From the IMG/VR virus record IMGVR_UViG_3300028920_000314, positions 1 to 20,151 of that record: a stretch of 20,151 nucleotides of DNA, one strand, 5' to 3'. Under the pieces are notes generated by a model. The model was not told the DNA's origin and searched no databases. It was given only the letters and a program-made list of their open reading frames with translations. The stretch is from a virus. The position numbers and the translations under genes are program-made. Of this stretch, positions 1 through 7,625 are shown piece after piece. The first letter of the stretch is position 1; each line of letters starts with the position of its first letter.

Positions 1-1601
1 ACCAATTCATCATGGATAGGTAGCAGCAGCTGTACAGCATCCCCACAGGCCTCCTGTAGGTATCTGGCTACCCTTACCTGGGCACGTTTTAGCACTCCAG
101 CTGCTGTACCCTGAATCAGGTAATTAGTGGATATATATGCCTTGTCCCTGTACACCTGGAGTTTCCTGCCAAATGGGGTTTTAATGTATCCCTTTTCCTT
201 TACTTCCCTGATCAGATTTTTGGATAGCCCCATGATACCAGGGAATTTTTGACCATACAGCTTTTTAACTTTCCTGGCTTCATCCCTGGGCAGCAAAATG
301 GTTTCTGCTAATCGTTTATCAGAGGCCCCATAGATAATTGCAAATTGTCCATTTTTTGCAGCACTTCTTAGGATCTTCTTTTTCTTTGTGTCCTGCTCAT
401 CCATAAATTTTGAACCATAGAAAATTGTAGCTGCCTCTGCATGGGGATCTCCACCACTTTCTACCAGGTCCACCATAGCCTGATCCTTGGAAACATTAAT
501 AGCCAGCCTCATTTCAATCCCAGCATAATCTACATGGAAATTCACATACCCAGGCCTTGCTCTAAAACACTTTCTGGCAGGAATAGGGTAGGGATTTGCC
601 AGGGCCTGCTCTTTACTCACATTTTGCATATTTGGCTTAGATGCAGATTGCCTACCAGTTTTCGCGCGATTTGTATTAATGGTACAATGCACCACAGAAT
701 TTTTATCCATGTGATCCAAATAACTTGCCACAATAGGGATTCCATGGGAATAAGATCTATGCTTAGATAGGGCATGCAGTACTGGGTGCTGGTAATCTTT
801 CAATAGGGCAAAGATAGCATCTTTGGATGTACTGGGCTGTCCTGTAGCTGTTAGCTTTGGGGGCATCATTTCCAGCTTTTGATATAGTAACCCAGCTACC
901 TGGGGGCTGCTATTCAGATTCAAATGTTCCCCATTAATGCTGTATACCTCATCATAGGCATCCTGTACCTTTTCCTCCAGATCTGCCAGCAGGGCCTCTG
1001 TATTTCGCTTATGGATCATAATACCCCTGGCCTCCATCCGCTGGGTGATGGGTATCAATACCATTTCATTCCAGTAATCTGCCAGCAGGGCAGCATCCTC
1101 CTGGATCTCTGGCCACCACAGCTGGAATAATAGCATAGTGCGTACCACATCATCTTTCTGGTATGCATCCATAATTTTTTTGGGTACTGTATGGTACCCT
1201 TTTCCACCCCTGGTGTATTTCTTCACTAATTCATCATTGGTAGTGGGATAATTACAAAGGGTGCTACAAAGTTTTTCCAGGGCATGGGTGGGGGCCAGGT
1301 TCTGTAGCATCTGGCTCATTATGATGGTATCATGGAATACTGTATTTTTGGGCACCTGGATACCCGCACCCAATATAGCAGCCAAATCAAATTTTAGATT
1401 ATGACATACCTTTGCAGTACTGGTATCATCAAACAGGGCCTGTAGGGCATCCATACTCTTTTTCCTCACACCCTTTTTCAGGCTATCTACTCTATGCACT
1501 CCCACATTCCCATCCTCATCTGCCCATGACCAGGAAAACATCTTGTGGCCTCTGTATAATTCGAATCCAGTAGTTTCTGTATCAAATGCTACAGCTTTCA
1601 T
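1..1601 (-). CDS. polA: DNA polymerase I, family A (3' end beyond window)
   Basis: Replicative or repair DNA polymerase of the phage. The first 533 codons, read from the reverse strand, are visible and the C-terminus is cut by the window edge. An N-terminal 3'-5' exonuclease domain is seen: Exo I FDTETTG (D7, E9), Exo II HNLKFD (D72), Exo III YQKDD (Y147, D151). The polymerase domain follows: TGRQSASKPNMQN at 315-327, motif A HVDYAGIEMRL (D358), motif B R412-K416-F420-Y424 in front of YG, and motif C HDE at 530-532 at the very edge. All catalytic carboxylates are present, so the enzyme looks active. There is no 5'-3' exonuclease domain, as in many phage polymerases. The residue matching E. 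coli Pol I F762 is Phe (F420). The ATG at 1601 overlaps the stop of the HNH gene (ATGA), suggesting coupled translation. Family assignment is firm. Confidence 0.96.
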   Translation of the reverse strand, partial: MKAVAFDTETTGFELYRGHKMFSWSWADEDGNVGVHRVDSLKKGVRKKSMDALQALFDDTSTAKVCHNLKFDLAAILGAGIQVPKNTVFHDTIIMSQMLQNLAPTHALEKLCSTLCNYPTTNDELVKKYTRGGKGYHTVPKKIMDAYQKDDVVRTMLLFQLWWPEIQEDAALLADYWNEMVLIPITQRMEARGIMIHKRNTEALLADLEEKVQDAYDEVYSINGEHLNLNSSPQVAGLLYQKLEMMPPKLTATGQPSTSKDAIFALLKDYQHPVLHALSKHRSYSHGIPIVASYLDHMDKNSVVHCTINTNRAKTGRQSASKPNMQNVSKEQALANPYPIPARKCFRARPGYVNFHVDYAGIEMRLAINVSKDQAMVDLVESGGDPHAEAATIFYGSKFMDEQDTKKKKILRSAAKNGQFAIIYGASDKRLAETILLPRDEARKVKKLYGQKFPGIMGLSKNLIREVKEKGYIKTPFGRKLQVYRDKAYISTNYLIQGTAAGVLKRAQVRVARYLQEACGDAVQLLLPIHDEL

Positions 1602-1921
1602 TTGCCCATCCCATTGTATTTGGTTTTGTGGGTATACTCTTTCATCCGCACCAGATTCACCCTCCTATTATCCAGCCTATTCCCATTCCTATGATGCACC
1701 ACATACCTGCCATGAGGATCTGCTATTAGTTTATGCATGTATACCCGCTTGCCATTTACTCTTGCCCTGGCATACCCCCTGCATATCCACCAGGAGTATT
1801 TATTTACAATGGCATAATCTTCCACACTATACCTTACTGTGAATCCATGCCCCAGATTTAGGATGTAGTACCATCCAGCTTTACTTTCATAGGCTTTTTG
1901 AATTAGTAATTCTGCCACCAT
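1598..1921 (-). CDS. HNH endonuclease, small free-standing type
   Basis: Putative DNA-nicking or cutting homing-type endonuclease of 107 aa. The HNH core is visible as MHKLIADP, then VVHHRNGNRLDNRRVNL at about residues 75-91, with the His pair and Asn residues in the expected places. In front is a segment (YAIVNKYSWW, then GYARARVNGKRVY) typical of phage HNH_3 proteins. The usual C-terminal AP2-like DNA-binding domain is absent: the protein stops just after HKTKYNGMGK, which resembles the first residues of such a domain, so this could be a naturally short or truncated form. Its start (ATG, with AGAGGGT upstream) lies 19 bases inside the preceding gene, and its stop overlaps the polymerase start. 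A position next to a polymerase gene is common for homing endonucleases; mobility here is inferred. Confidence 0.85.
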   Translation of the reverse strand: MVAELLIQKAYESKAGWYYILNLGHGFTVRYSVEDYAIVNKYSWWICRGYARARVNGKRVYMHKLIADPHGRYVVHHRNGNRLDNRRVNLVRMKEYTHKTKYNGMGK

Positions 1922-2118
1922 GGTATACCCTCTGGCTGCTTTAGCTTTCTTTCTATCCTTTTACGAATCTTTCCCCTGGTACTGGTTCCCACTGCACTCA
2001 TCAGGGCACCATAATCTACCTGGTACCGCCTGGCCACGTTCTGGATGCAGTACCTAAAGCTCCAATCTGGATTTTCCCGCAGTACCCGCTTTACCTCTTT
2101 CACTGCTTCCATCATCAT
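1903..2118 (-). CDS. Small basic protein of unknown function
   Basis: I do not recognise a family. With the start chosen here it is 71 aa, mostly helical in appearance: an N-terminal MMMEAVKEVKRVLRENPDW, a middle with RYCIQNVARRYQVDYGALMSA that has the feel of a helix-turn-helix (not provable by eye), and a basic stretch RGKIRKRIERKLKQ. An ATG at 2166 would add 16 residues, but AGGTGG abuts that codon with no spacing, whereas the ATG at 2118 has GGAGG eight bases upstream. I therefore prefer 2118. It lies between the single-strand binding gene and the HNH gene, overlapping the latter by 19 bases. A DNA-binding role is only a guess from charge and context. Confidence 0.7.
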   Translation of the reverse strand: MMMEAVKEVKRVLRENPDWSFRYCIQNVARRYQVDYGALMSAVGTSTRGKIRKRIERKLKQPEGIPWWQNY

Positions 2119-2201
2119 CTTTATACCCTCCAAAGTACCCCCGCTGGGGGCCTGGTCCAGATCCATCCACCTGGCCCAGGTTATCCCCAGCTGATCAGGG
2201 C

Positions 2202-2984
2202 CTATTTCTTTTTCCGCGCAACTTTCTTTTTAGCTACCGTTTTTTTGGCAGCTGCTTTTTTGGTTTGGATGCACCCAGCCAGTTCCAGCTTTCCAAGCAG
2301 GGTGGTTTCCTCCTCAGTCAATTCATCTGCCTTGTAGGGGCCATTTTCCTGGATCTTTTCAATGAGGGATTCCATGCTTTCACCTTCCTCCTCATCCAGT
2401 TCTACATCCCTGGCCTGGAGAAAAGCTACTGCCTCATCAAAATTATCATCATCAGGATCTTCTGCTGGTGCAGGTGCTGGTGCAGGGGCAGGGGCCTCTG
2501 CTTTAGGTTTTGTAGCCCTGGTGGAAGCACTCTTTGGAGCAGCAGCTGGTGCAGGTGCTGGTGCATCTGCTCCACTTTCCTCCACTGCCAAAATCCGCAC
2601 GTTAGTAAAATCACCAGATACCACTACCCGAATTTTGCATATTGCTGCATCTTTCACAATTGCTTCCAGGATCTCTTCCAGCTCTGTGGGTTCATCTGGG
2701 GCTTCATATCCCATCTGATCTATCCACCGCGCGATAAATTCAGGCCCCCTATCCGTTTCCAGGTGCAGGTAATCATATACCTTTTTCCCCTCAAATTCAC
2801 CTTCCAGGATGCTATGCATCCGCTTGATCATCATTTTCCCACTGCTGCTGGATTCCATGAGTTCTGCCAATTCCAGCTGGGCACGGTAATTTCCTGGGGG
2901 CACTGTGGTAAAAGGTTCTGCACTGGCCTCTTTACCCTTTTGCCAGTTAGATTTCATTGCCTGCAATCTGTTTTTGTAGCTCAT
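2202..2984 (-). CDS. Single-strand DNA-binding protein, DUF669-like
   Basis: Likely binds single-stranded DNA during phage replication and recombination. Residues 28-135 match the pattern of DUF669/OB-fold phage proteins: PPGNYRAQLEL, a KMMIKRMHSILEGEFEGKKV strand pair, then VYDYL and a final KIRVVVSGDFTNVRIL. After this come a low-complexity Ala/Pro linker in two blocks (about 143-180), an acidic segment (EDPDDDNFDEA, then ELDEEEGE), a short helical region and a lysine-rich tail ending KKVARKKK. The linker is encoded partly by a 21-base in-frame direct repeat. Strong AGGAGGT ribosome binding site. The neighbour upstream is a Sak4-like ATPase, the usual partner of such proteins. The acidic and basic ends could contact partner proteins and DNA respectively (inference). 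An AAA-rich tail is unusual, since typical bacterial SSB ends acidic. Confidence 0.8.
   Translation of the reverse strand: MSYKNRLQAMKSNWQKGKEASAEPFTTVPPGNYRAQLELAELMESSSSGKMMIKRMHSILEGEFEGKKVYDYLHLETDRGPEFIARWIDQMGYEAPDEPTELEEILEAIVKDAAICKIRVVVSGDFTNVRILAVEESGADAPAPAPAAAPKSASTRATKPKAEAPAPAPAPAPAEDPDDDNFDEAVAFLQARDVELDEEEGESMESLIEKIQENGPYKADELTEEETTLLGKLELAGCIQTKKAAAKKTVAKKKVARKKK
2464..2565. repeat. 21-base direct repeat in the Ala/Pro linker
   Basis: The same 21 bases, beginning GCTGGTGCAGG on the plus strand, occur at 2464-2484 and 2545-2565. The copies are 81 bases apart, which keeps frame (27 codons). They encode the two Ala-Pro blocks of the single-strand binding protein. Slippage between copies would lengthen or shorten the linker without frameshift. 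Confidence 0.85.
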
Positions 2985-2986
2985 TG

Positions 2987-3859
2987 CTACCTCCTTTTAA
3001 TTGGTTTCTTTTGCACTCCACTACCTGTTTTCTCTGCTCTTTCCTCTGTACCCCCTTTCACGCTTTGCTGCTCATTGTTATATGCAGCCAGTAAATTTGT
3101 GTATGCTTCTTTTGCACTTCTGCCCATTGGGATCTCCAGGATCTGCTTGCCATCAGGTGTATTAAAATGATTCTGTAACCTGGTCCCACCACCTACAAAT
3201 TCATTTCCCCTGATGGTTAGCAGCCTGGTGCCTCCAGAGTATCCATAGTAAGCCCAGATATCAATCAGGCCCACCAGCACCTCCTCTGCCTGGCCTGATA
3301 ATGTAGGCATCATCCTGGCTATCTTCCCCTCCAGGGTATCAACCTCTTTTAGGGTAGCATGGGATAGGGCTATAAAGCCCCCTAATCTCATTAGCCTATT
3401 AATCTGCCTGGCAAATTCCTGCTTGATTTTTTTCCAGGATTTTCCATAATCGTTTGCATCGTGCGGGTGGTCAATCACCAGCTTAATACACATGTAATCA
3501 AAGCACATATCATAGGCTGCATCTACTGTATCCATTATCACAGTTTTAAACTTGGCACCAGTTTTTTCCAGTAGATCAATAGTATGCACCAGATCACCCC
3601 AGTTTTTCACATCTACTTTGTATACAGATAGATCCTTTGCCCCAGGTTCACACATCAGAAAAAGAGCATCTGGAAATTCAGCTGCTATGGTGGTCTTGCC
3701 TATTTTCTTTTCCCCATAAATGAGTATGGAGTATTCCCCCATATTGGCTTTGGGTACAGATTTCTCTGTAGGCAAGCCCCATTCCCTGGTTACACCTCTG
3801 GGTGTAGCCCTGGCCACAGGCCCTGTAGTTTTCCTGGCCACTTTCTTTTTAACTGCCAT
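2987..3859 (-). CDS. Sak4-like RecA-fold ATPase (AAA_24), recombination
   Basis: ATP-dependent single-strand annealing or recombination protein, 290 aa. The Walker A motif is GEKKIGKT (49-56), the Walker B strand is KTVIMD with D110, and a sensor-like strand FIALSHATLKE follows. The segment with IARMMPTLSGQAEEVLVGLIDIWAYYGY and the C-terminal RLLTIRGNEF strand are characteristic of phage AAA_24/Sak4 proteins, which form a short RecA-like core. The N-terminal 25 residues are basic and begin MAVKKKVARKTTG, a near copy of the last residues of the single-strand binding protein encoded next door. ATG at 3859 with AGGAGG five bases upstream. Only two bases separate its stop from the next start codon, so the pair is surely co-translated. 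Sak4 proteins need an SSB partner, which fits the neighbour. Confidence 0.85.
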   Translation of the reverse strand: MAVKKKVARKTTGPVARATPRGVTREWGLPTEKSVPKANMGEYSILIYGEKKIGKTTIAAEFPDALFLMCEPGAKDLSVYKVDVKNWGDLVHTIDLLEKTGAKFKTVIMDTVDAAYDMCFDYMCIKLVIDHPHDANDYGKSWKKIKQEFARQINRLMRLGGFIALSHATLKEVDTLEGKIARMMPTLSGQAEEVLVGLIDIWAYYGYSGGTRLLTIRGNEFVGGGTRLQNHFNTPDGKQILEIPMGRSAKEAYTNLLAAYNNEQQSVKGGTEERAEKTGSGVQKKPIKRR

Positions 3860-3868
3860 TTGGGCCTC

Positions 3869-4045
3869 CTATGCCTTGTTTAGCTGTTGTATATATTCCA
3901 TGAATGCTGGGGGTGGATTATTCCCTACCTTCACCAGGCTAATAGCATCTGTGAATTTTACGGTAGTAATACTATCCTGGGGTACTGTTGAAAAATTATG
4001 TGCCACCTTACACCTTGGGCACCAGTGAATCTGCTGTAGCTTCAT
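3869..4045 (-). CDS. Small CxxC protein of unknown function
   Basis: A 58-aa protein starting MKLQQIHWCPRCKVAHNF. The single CPRC pair near the N-terminus could be half of a metal site completed by a partner or by dimerisation, since no second Cys pair is present. A GTG at 4051 is possible in frame, but it directly abuts the GGAGG signal; the ATG at 4045 lies five bases behind GGAGG and is the better start. It sits between the PD-(D/E)XK nuclease and the Sak4-like ATPase, so a helper role in recombination is possible but not shown. Confidence 0.65.
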   Translation of the reverse strand: MKLQQIHWCPRCKVAHNFSTVPQDSITTVKFTDAISLVKVGNNPPPAFMEYIQQLNKA

Positions 4046-4061
4046 AAACACCTCCTACCTC

Positions 4062-5000
4062 CTAAAGTTCTTCAAACAGTTTTGGTTTCTGCTTGTATGT
4101 TTTCAGTGACCCAGTACCACAGGCCTGGATGTATTCACAGGTCCAGGGGGTTTCACAGTTAAAGCTATTTCTGATAGTAGCCATTCTGCCAGATAGCCAG
4201 GCTTTGTACTCTTTCAGGATTTCACCCAGTTCCTGCTCAAATTGCCTTTTTTCCTTTTCCGTATAGCTTACCTCATACCTCATGAAAAAATGCTCTGGAT
4301 CTTTCCTCACTTCTGCTTCAATACGCTTTGCCAGGTCCCGCAGGCTTTCATTTTTTCCCTGCCTATGCCCTGGGTTCCTGATTACATTGTACAGGCATCC
4401 GCTTATCTTTTTACGCTTTTCCTTTTCAGCTGCCAAGATGTAAAACAGGTTTTGAAAATTGTAGGATAAGGATAGCAGCAGCTTTTCCTCATCTATCCTG
4501 GATCTGGTTTTATGTTCCATCAGCCAAAGGGTTTTCTTTTGCTTCCCCATTTCATACAATCCATCCCGCTTTCCCCGCAGCCTGTACCCTTTATACTTCA
4601 CATCAAAGGTTTTTTCCACCTCCAGCCATTTCCACTTTAGCAGGGTACCCTCATAAAATTCCACGTACACTGGAAGCACTGCACTAACTACCCAGATATT
4701 TTTATTCAGGGCCTCCAGGGATTTCTGATCTTTAATCTCTTTTACCTGCTCTGCACGATATTTTGAAAGCCAGGTTTTCAGCAGTTTTTCTGGTGGTATA
4801 TCCCCTCCCTGCTGAATACGTGTATGGATCTTATCCAGCATTTCATGGAAAGCACTACCAAACTGGGTACTGCTTCTGCCAGGTGCATACCACCTATTCA
4901 GGGAGTATAGGCACCTTTGCCTGCATGCCATAAAATTGGATAGGATGGATTGGGTAATACCATCCTGGATGCTGTACCCCTTCACTACTGGTTTCCTCAT
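4062..5000 (-). CDS. PD-(D/E)XK exonuclease, RecB/Cas4-like, probable Fe-S
   Basis: Predicted DNA exonuclease of 312 aa that would resect ends for the Sak4/SSB pair. RecB-family motifs are visible in order: GSAFHEML with H52 (motif I), RGKRDGL with D146 (motif II), LMEHKTRS with E162 and K164 (motif III), and NFQNLFYILA with Q183 (QxxxY-like motif). Cysteines at 26 or 30 in the N-terminus and a C-terminal set C282-x5-C288-x5-C294 follow the one-plus-three layout of the iron-sulfur cluster in AddB and Cas4-type nucleases, which clamps the nuclease domain. The cluster is inferred from spacing only. ATG with AGGAGG upstream; eleven bases separate it from the resolvase gene. Nuclease family call is firm; polarity and substrate are unknown. 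Confidence 0.88.
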   Translation of the reverse strand: MRKPVVKGYSIQDGITQSILSNFMACRQRCLYSLNRWYAPGRSSTQFGSAFHEMLDKIHTRIQQGGDIPPEKLLKTWLSKYRAEQVKEIKDQKSLEALNKNIWVVSAVLPVYVEFYEGTLLKWKWLEVEKTFDVKYKGYRLRGKRDGLYEMGKQKKTLWLMEHKTRSRIDEEKLLLSLSYNFQNLFYILAAEKEKRKKISGCLYNVIRNPGHRQGKNESLRDLAKRIEAEVRKDPEHFFMRYEVSYTEKEKRQFEQELGEILKEYKAWLSGRMATIRNSFNCETPWTCEYIQACGTGSLKTYKQKPKLFEEL

Positions 5001-5011
5001 GTATCCCTCCT

Positions 5012-5491
5012 CTATAAAATTTTCATTACTGATAGGCCCATACCTACAGCATCAGCCTCATGGTTTTTGTAGGTTTTTCCTATTGCCTGCTCAATTCTTT
5101 CCATTACAATATTTTTTGGCAGCTGTCCCTTCCATTTGCTTGGGGTTAATAATTCTACCCTGGCACCCTTCAATGTAGCCAGGCCACCCAGGTACCCTGT
5201 AAGGTAGCACAATTTGAATACATCCCCTTTGGCTGCACTGGCCATGGATTTGGGGCTTTCCATCCAGAGTTCTGGGAATTCCAGGTATACAGTATCCAGA
5301 GATCTGAAAAGGTTTAAAACTGCTTGGAATTTTGTAGCTATCAAATGGGAATTCTCCAACCAGTACCTGGATTTCTCTGATGGTTTTAGCCTCACTACCC
5401 CAGTATACTCTGGCTCATCCCTACCATCCCACATAGCCCAGCCAGTACCATCCAGGCCTGGATCTACAGTAATAGTTTTAAACAGTTTCAT
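5012..5491 (-). CDS. RuvC-like Holliday junction resolvase
   Basis: Predicted RNase H-fold endonuclease of 159 aa that resolves branched DNA before packaging. First catalytic Asp in VDPGLDGTGWA (D10), second acid in VYLEFPE (E71), C-terminal acids in NHEADAVGMG (E145, D147). The stretch TPSKWKGQLPK at 116-126 is typical of phage RuvC-like enzymes. The length matches RuvC (about 160-175 aa). Its start lies 14 bases inside the end of the helicase gene, with AAGGTAGGG upstream, so the two are co-translated. Helicase plus resolvase in one operon suggests branch migration and resolution acting together (inference). Confidence 0.88.
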   Translation of the reverse strand: MKLFKTITVDPGLDGTGWAMWDGRDEPEYTGVVRLKPSEKSRYWLENSHLIATKFQAVLNLFRSLDTVYLEFPELWMESPKSMASAAKGDVFKLCYLTGYLGGLATLKGARVELLTPSKWKGQLPKNIVMERIEQAIGKTYKNHEADAVGMGLSVMKIL

Positions 5492-6875
5492 ATACCCTAC
5501 CTTTCATCTTTTTAAGCACTCGCAGCATACCCCTGCTATCTGCTTCTTTATTCAAAAGGGAATCTTTTATATCCTCCTCTATACTGTTTTCTACAATGAG
5601 ATCCAGCACCAGCAGGGGGCCTTTTTTTCTTGGGTGCGCTATTCTGTCCTCTGCTTGCAGCCTACTATCCAGGGATGTGGGATTGGAATAGAATATTTCT
5701 GTATCAGCTGTGGATAGATCCACCCCATACTTTGCACACGCTGGGTGGCAGATCACTATCTGATAGGCCCCCTGCCTGAAACCCTCAAAAATATTGTACC
5801 TCTCAGATACTTGGATAGCACCATGCACCACTGGGCAATATCCCAGGTTTTTGGATAGTTCCAGGATCTCATGTATATATTCACACCAGATTACTACCTG
5901 CTGCCCAGATAGTTCCCCAGTAATCAGGCTTACTACCTCCATAATCTTCCCATACCATACTGCCTGCTTATCTATAAAGCCCCCGCACAATTGGCGCAAC
6001 CACTGAAACTGTACCATGGTGTACATTGTTTTCTTCACAGTATCACCATATTCCAGTAAAAATTTCTGCTCTGCTTTCTGGTATGCTTTCCTCAAATCTT
6101 TAGGCAGTTCCAGGGTTCTTTCCTGGTATACCTTTTTATTATCCATGCCTACATCCTTCCTTCCCATTATAAAGGCATACTTATTTATCTGATCCCTGAA
6201 AGGGTCCACCATATCTGGTTTTAGATCCCAGGTTTTAATATCCACAAGTTCACAGTATTTAGCCCTGAATGCATAGTAGCTTTTACAGCCCCACCATGCA
6301 GCCCTGCCCCAGAGAAATAAAAACTGGGTGATGTAATCCAGCTTACCCTCTGGAGCAGGCAGGCCTGAAAGTATCCATCTGTGGGGTACATCTGCAAACC
6401 TGTTTACATACCACTTTGTTACACTCGCTTTTGGATTCTTGATAAAAATGGATTCATCTAATACTACAGCATCCCAATCCATGTAAGCAGTTTCTGGCAG
6501 TACCTCCCACCCCTCTTTATTCATCAGGTTCCATTTCCTGTTTTCCTCCAGGAGTTTTAACCTGGCCTGCCTGGTGCCTTTATTCAGCAGGGCCAGGCTT
6601 TCCTCCCCCTCCATTCCCAATTCACGTACCCAGGCCCCCAGGGCAGCATTGGGTGCTACTACCAGGATGTGCAGCTGCTGCCCCAGGGGTTTATAGAGTT
6701 TGATAACCCTGATAGCTACCAGGGTTTTGCCCAATCTCATTTCCAGGAATCCCGCCACATGCTTGTGCCTCCGCGCGAATTTGAAAAACTCCAGCTGGTG
6801 ACGGTATAGGGATCTTTTTTTAGGCAAGGGCTGTACCCTTACGCAACCGCTGAAACCAGTTATCATTCCTGGCAT
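5478..6875 (-). CDS. SNF2/DEAD-like helicase (superfamily 2)
   Basis: ATP-dependent DNA translocase or helicase, 465 aa. Motifs in order: YRHQLEFFKFA (Q-motif-like, 24-34), Walker A in LEMRLGKT (44-51), Ia in LVVAPNAAL, DExx box VVLDESIFIKNP with D140-E141, motif III LSGLPAPEG (169-177), and in the second RecA domain CAKYGVDLSTAD followed by RLQAEDRIAHPRKKG (motif VI, with the Arg finger in EDRI). The DESI box differs from the DEAH/DESH usual in this group; the two acids remain, so ATP hydrolysis should be kept. ATG at 6875 overlaps the previous gene by 56 bases with only AGAAG as a weak signal; a TTG at 6827 behind AAGGG is an alternative start. It resembles the small SNF2-like helicases of siphophage replication modules. 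Confidence 0.88.
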   Translation of the reverse strand: MPGMITGFSGCVRVQPLPKKRSLYRHQLEFFKFARRHKHVAGFLEMRLGKTLVAIRVIKLYKPLGQQLHILVVAPNAALGAWVRELGMEGEESLALLNKGTRQARLKLLEENRKWNLMNKEGWEVLPETAYMDWDAVVLDESIFIKNPKASVTKWYVNRFADVPHRWILSGLPAPEGKLDYITQFLFLWGRAAWWGCKSYYAFRAKYCELVDIKTWDLKPDMVDPFRDQINKYAFIMGRKDVGMDNKKVYQERTLELPKDLRKAYQKAEQKFLLEYGDTVKKTMYTMVQFQWLRQLCGGFIDKQAVWYGKIMEVVSLITGELSGQQVVIWCEYIHEILELSKNLGYCPVVHGAIQVSERYNIFEGFRQGAYQIVICHPACAKYGVDLSTADTEIFYSNPTSLDSRLQAEDRIAHPRKKGPLLVLDLIVENSIEEDIKDSLLNKEADSRGMLRVLKKMKGRVYETV

Positions 6876-7032
6876 TTACTTCTTTTTGGATATCTCCAAA
6901 GCCCCAGGGGCTACTACCAAAGGCACCATTTTTCTGCCTGCCATCAGCATACTTTTTTGTGGGGCTAAATTTGTCATGGGGTGCCCTGCATGATTTATGC
7001 CATGTTCTTTTTTTCTTTCCCAATGTAAGCAT
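6820..7032 (-). CDS. Small basic protein of unknown function
   Basis: A 70-aa protein rich in Lys and Arg (MLTLGKKKRTWHKSC at the start), with a Gly/Ser/Pro stretch NGAFGSSPWGFGD in the middle and a basic end. No family recognised. AGGAGG lies six bases ahead of the ATG, inside the Lys/Arg-coding end of the preceding gene, and the stop of that gene overlaps this start (TAATG). Its 3' end overlaps the helicase gene by 56 bases if the helicase starts at 6875. Good ribosome binding site and coupling make it likely to be real. Confidence 0.65.
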   Translation of the reverse strand: MLTLGKKKRTWHKSCRAPHDKFSPTKKYADGRQKNGAFGSSPWGFGDIQKEVNARNDNWFQRLRKGTALA

Positions 7033-7625
7033 TACTGCCTCCTCTTTATCTTTTTCCTGGGTACCAGCTTTTTGATAGGCCTTTTCTTTTTGAATTGCCT
7101 AACTACTTTTTGCTGCTGGTATGTTTCTCTCTTTCCATCCTCCAGGGATATGGAGAATGCAATGCAGGTATCTTTGTATTCCTGGTGTATCACCTCCCTC
7201 TGATTTGTGCGTAATAATTCACTTGCCTCATGGTTTCTGCAAAATGATTTCCTGAAAAATTCCCATTTAGTATGCAGGCCATGCTTTTGTATCCCACGGT
7301 TCTGGATCTCATACCCCACCACCATCTGTAATTCTGATCTGGATAAATATGATGGTGCAGGCATTTCAAAAAGTTCCTGGTATTTTTCTTTTAGAAACTG
7401 AAGCAGGCTATACCTGGGTGCAGGCTTACTAAAGATCCTCATGTATGCTGCCCTGGCATCAGCTGTATCTAAATTTTTCAGCCAGTAGCATTCATTGTGA
7501 AATTCAATAGAATCTTGTAGTGCCCTGGTGCGTACCAAACAGGTATCACCCACTGGGGTAGAAACCACTGCTGGTTTGGTGGGTACTTTCCTGGGGATCT
7601 TTCTTTTAATGCTATGCTGTTTCAT
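7032..7625 (-). CDS. Basic protein of unknown function (197 aa)
   Basis: Unrecognised. Both ends are strongly basic (SIKRKIPRKVPTKP at 5-18; KKKRPIKKLVPRKKIKRRQ at the C-terminus) around a core of about 150 residues that contains aromatic and charged helices such as ARAAYMRIFSKPAPRYSLLQ. Cysteines are scattered and no metal motif stands out. Lys/Arg tails suggest binding to nucleic acid (inference). It begins inside the last codons of the preceding gene (14-base overlap) with only a weak ribosome binding site, so translation is probably coupled. Confidence 0.75.
   Translation of the reverse strand: MKQHSIKRKIPRKVPTKPAVVSTPVGDTCLVRTRALQDSIEFHNECYWLKNLDTADARAAYMRIFSKPAPRYSLLQFLKEKYQELFEMPAPSYLSRSELQMVVGYEIQNRGIQKHGLHTKWEFFRKSFCRNHEASELLRTNQREVIHQEYKDTCIAFSISLEDGKRETYQQQKVVRQFKKKRPIKKLVPRKKIKRRQ

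Noticed and set aside
2162-2175. Small palindrome ACCTGG-C-CCAGGT near the gap before the SSB stop
   Set aside because: The stem is 6 bp with a one-base centre and no T-run follows. CCWGG words are so common here that chance palindromes are expected.
2265-3170. A 301-codon plus-strand open frame
   Set aside because: It lies antisense to the SSB and Sak4-like genes, whose motifs and ribosome binding sites are clear. Its product is a Phe/Cys/His-rich mix without recognisable domains, as expected of a shadow frame.
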